NCBI GenBank assembly: GCA_946886805.1
Contig: CAMPJM010000247.1
Location: 1-6,307 of the forward strand
DNA length: 6,307 bases
Direction of reading: 5' to 3'
Origin: an uncultured Flammeovirgaceae bacterium
GTDB taxonomy: Bacteria > Bacteroidota > Bacteroidia > Cytophagales > Cyclobacteriaceae
Below are positions 5,516 through 6,307 of this stretch, in pieces. The notes beneath the pieces are model-generated. The model did not search any database and had not been told where the DNA came from. It worked only from the letters and a program-made list of their open reading frames with translations. The position numbers and the translations under genes are program-made. Numbering within the stretch: the stretch's first letter is position 1; each line of letters begins with the position of its first letter.

Positions 5516-6307
5516 TCAATTGATCCATTTCTTTTCTTCCTGAACTACATGCTTTACCTGCACGTTACAGCCAAACTTTTGCTGGAGATGCTTTGCAAGG
5601 CTATCAGCTGCAAAAACACTTCTGTGTTGCCCGCCGGTACAGCCAAAATTAACCTGTAAGTTTTCAAAGTCCCTTTTTAGGTAATCATTCACGCTGATAT
5701 CTACCATACTGTACACATGCTGAAGAAATACCGGCATTTCTGTTTGGTACATCAAAAAATCCTGCACGGCCTTGTCTCTTCCTGTCAGGCTTTTATATTT
5801 CTCAAATCGCCCGGGATTTAACAAGCCCCGGCAATCAAAAGTAAAGCCGCCACCATTACCAGAAGTATCTTCTGGTAGGCCTTTTTTATAGGAGAAACTG
5901 TGGATGGACACCAGTAGCTTACTTTCAGGAGTGGCTTTTGCATTCTCAAACCGCTGAATAATTTTGTCGTCCACCATCGCTTCTAACACCTTCTGCAACT
6001 CTGGGAGGCGGATGGGGAATGCTTTGTTTTCAAGAAACCACTTTAAATTTCTTAGCGCAAAAGGAATGCTACTGATGAAATGTGGCTTTCTTTCAAACAG
6101 TCCACGGAAGCCGTAAGCTCCCAGTGTTTGTAACATCCTTATTAAAACGAAACCGTGGTAATTATCAATAAAATCTTTTTTTACGAGTTGGTTGTCCAAC
6201 AGGTCGTTCACTTTTTCAAAATAGCAGCCTACAAGTTCGTCTCTCCAGTCATACGGAAGCCCTGCTTTCGCCTGCCAAAGCATAGAGGCAACATCATATT
6301 GCAATGC
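5516..6307 (-). CDS. APH/AmgK-like kinase lobe fused to RapZ C-terminal domain (5' end outside window)
   Basis: Likely a phosphotransferase acting on an amino sugar, joined to the RapZ effector domain. The frame is open through the window edge; the TTG at 6304 is not a credible start because the preceding codon continues the family motif (ALQYDVASMLWQA). Seen: about residues 1-115 are helical and match the C-lobe of aminoglycoside-phosphotransferase-fold kinases (QYDVASMLWQAKAGLP-DWRDELVGCYF). About 129-260 match RapZ-C: VSIHSFSYKKGLP, then FDCRGLLNPGRF, SLTGRDKAVQDFL, FGCTGGQHRSVFAADSLA and a final VQVKH. In E. coli RapZ this domain senses glucosamine-6-phosphate and regulates GlmS through small RNAs, but there it follows a P-loop ATPase, absent from the part seen here. 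The catalytic N-lobe lies beyond the window. The downstream nucleotidyltransferase on the same strand suggests kinase-then-uridylyltransferase amino-sugar recycling (AmgK-MurU type). Confidence 0.88.
   Translation of the reverse strand, partial: ALQYDVASMLWQAKAGLPYDWRDELVGCYFEKVNDLLDNQLVKKDFIDNYHGFVLIRMLQTLGAYGFRGLFERKPHFISSIPFALRNLKWFLENKAFPIRLPELQKVLEAMVDDKIIQRFENAKATPESKLLVSIHSFSYKKGLPEDTSGNGGGFTFDCRGLLNPGRFEKYKSLTGRDKAVQDFLMYQTEMPVFLQHVYSMVDISVNDYLKRDFENLQVNFGCTGGQHRSVFAADSLAKHLQQKFGCNVQVKHVVQEEKKWIN

Overview
The window looks like the chromosome of a marine or soil flavobacterium (Bacteroidota, Flavobacteriaceae-like). Reasons: it is AT-rich; it carries a subtype iii type VI secretion fragment of the tssK-tssO kind and a DUF4138/TraN-type protein, both largely Bacteroidota-specific; starts mostly lack Shine-Dalgarno sequences; it has a Bacteroidota-style -7 box (TAnnTTTG) before ada; and its spacers hold short AT-rich heptamer repeats.

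Left part (1-2417, + strand): the 3' end of an operon. It holds the C-terminal part of the baseplate protein TssK (cut by the window edge), the single-pass membrane protein TssO, and a secreted or periplasmic protein of the conjugative-transposon TraN (DUF4138) family. Together they suggest the Bacteroidota-type T6SS envelope complex, which uses TssN/O/P/Q/R-type proteins instead of TssJLM. The TraN-like protein is the least expected member.

Middle (2578-4402, + strand): a small integral-membrane protein with an HEFAH zinc-protease-like motif, split by a one-base frameshift, followed by a complete ada gene. Ada is a self-regulating methyl-DNA repair protein with its zinc/methyl-acceptor, AraC and methyltransferase domains. 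The ada upstream region holds a TAGCTTTG box and three stacked dyads. The box argues for translation start at 3341 rather than 3293.

Right part (4399-6307, - strand): a sugar-1-phosphate nucleotidyltransferase (MurU/GlmU-N-like), whose stop codon overlaps that of ada. Upstream on the same strand is the 3' part of a gene fusing an APH/AmgK-type sugar kinase lobe to a RapZ C-terminal domain. Kinase plus nucleotidyltransferase resembles the AmgK-MurU amino-sugar/cell-wall recycling route. The RapZ domain suggests coupling to glucosamine-6-phosphate sensing. The 400 bp between these two genes has no credible gene. It is built from 7-nt-periodic repeat tracts surrounding a REP-like hairpin element, and is the most unusual non-coding stretch in the window.
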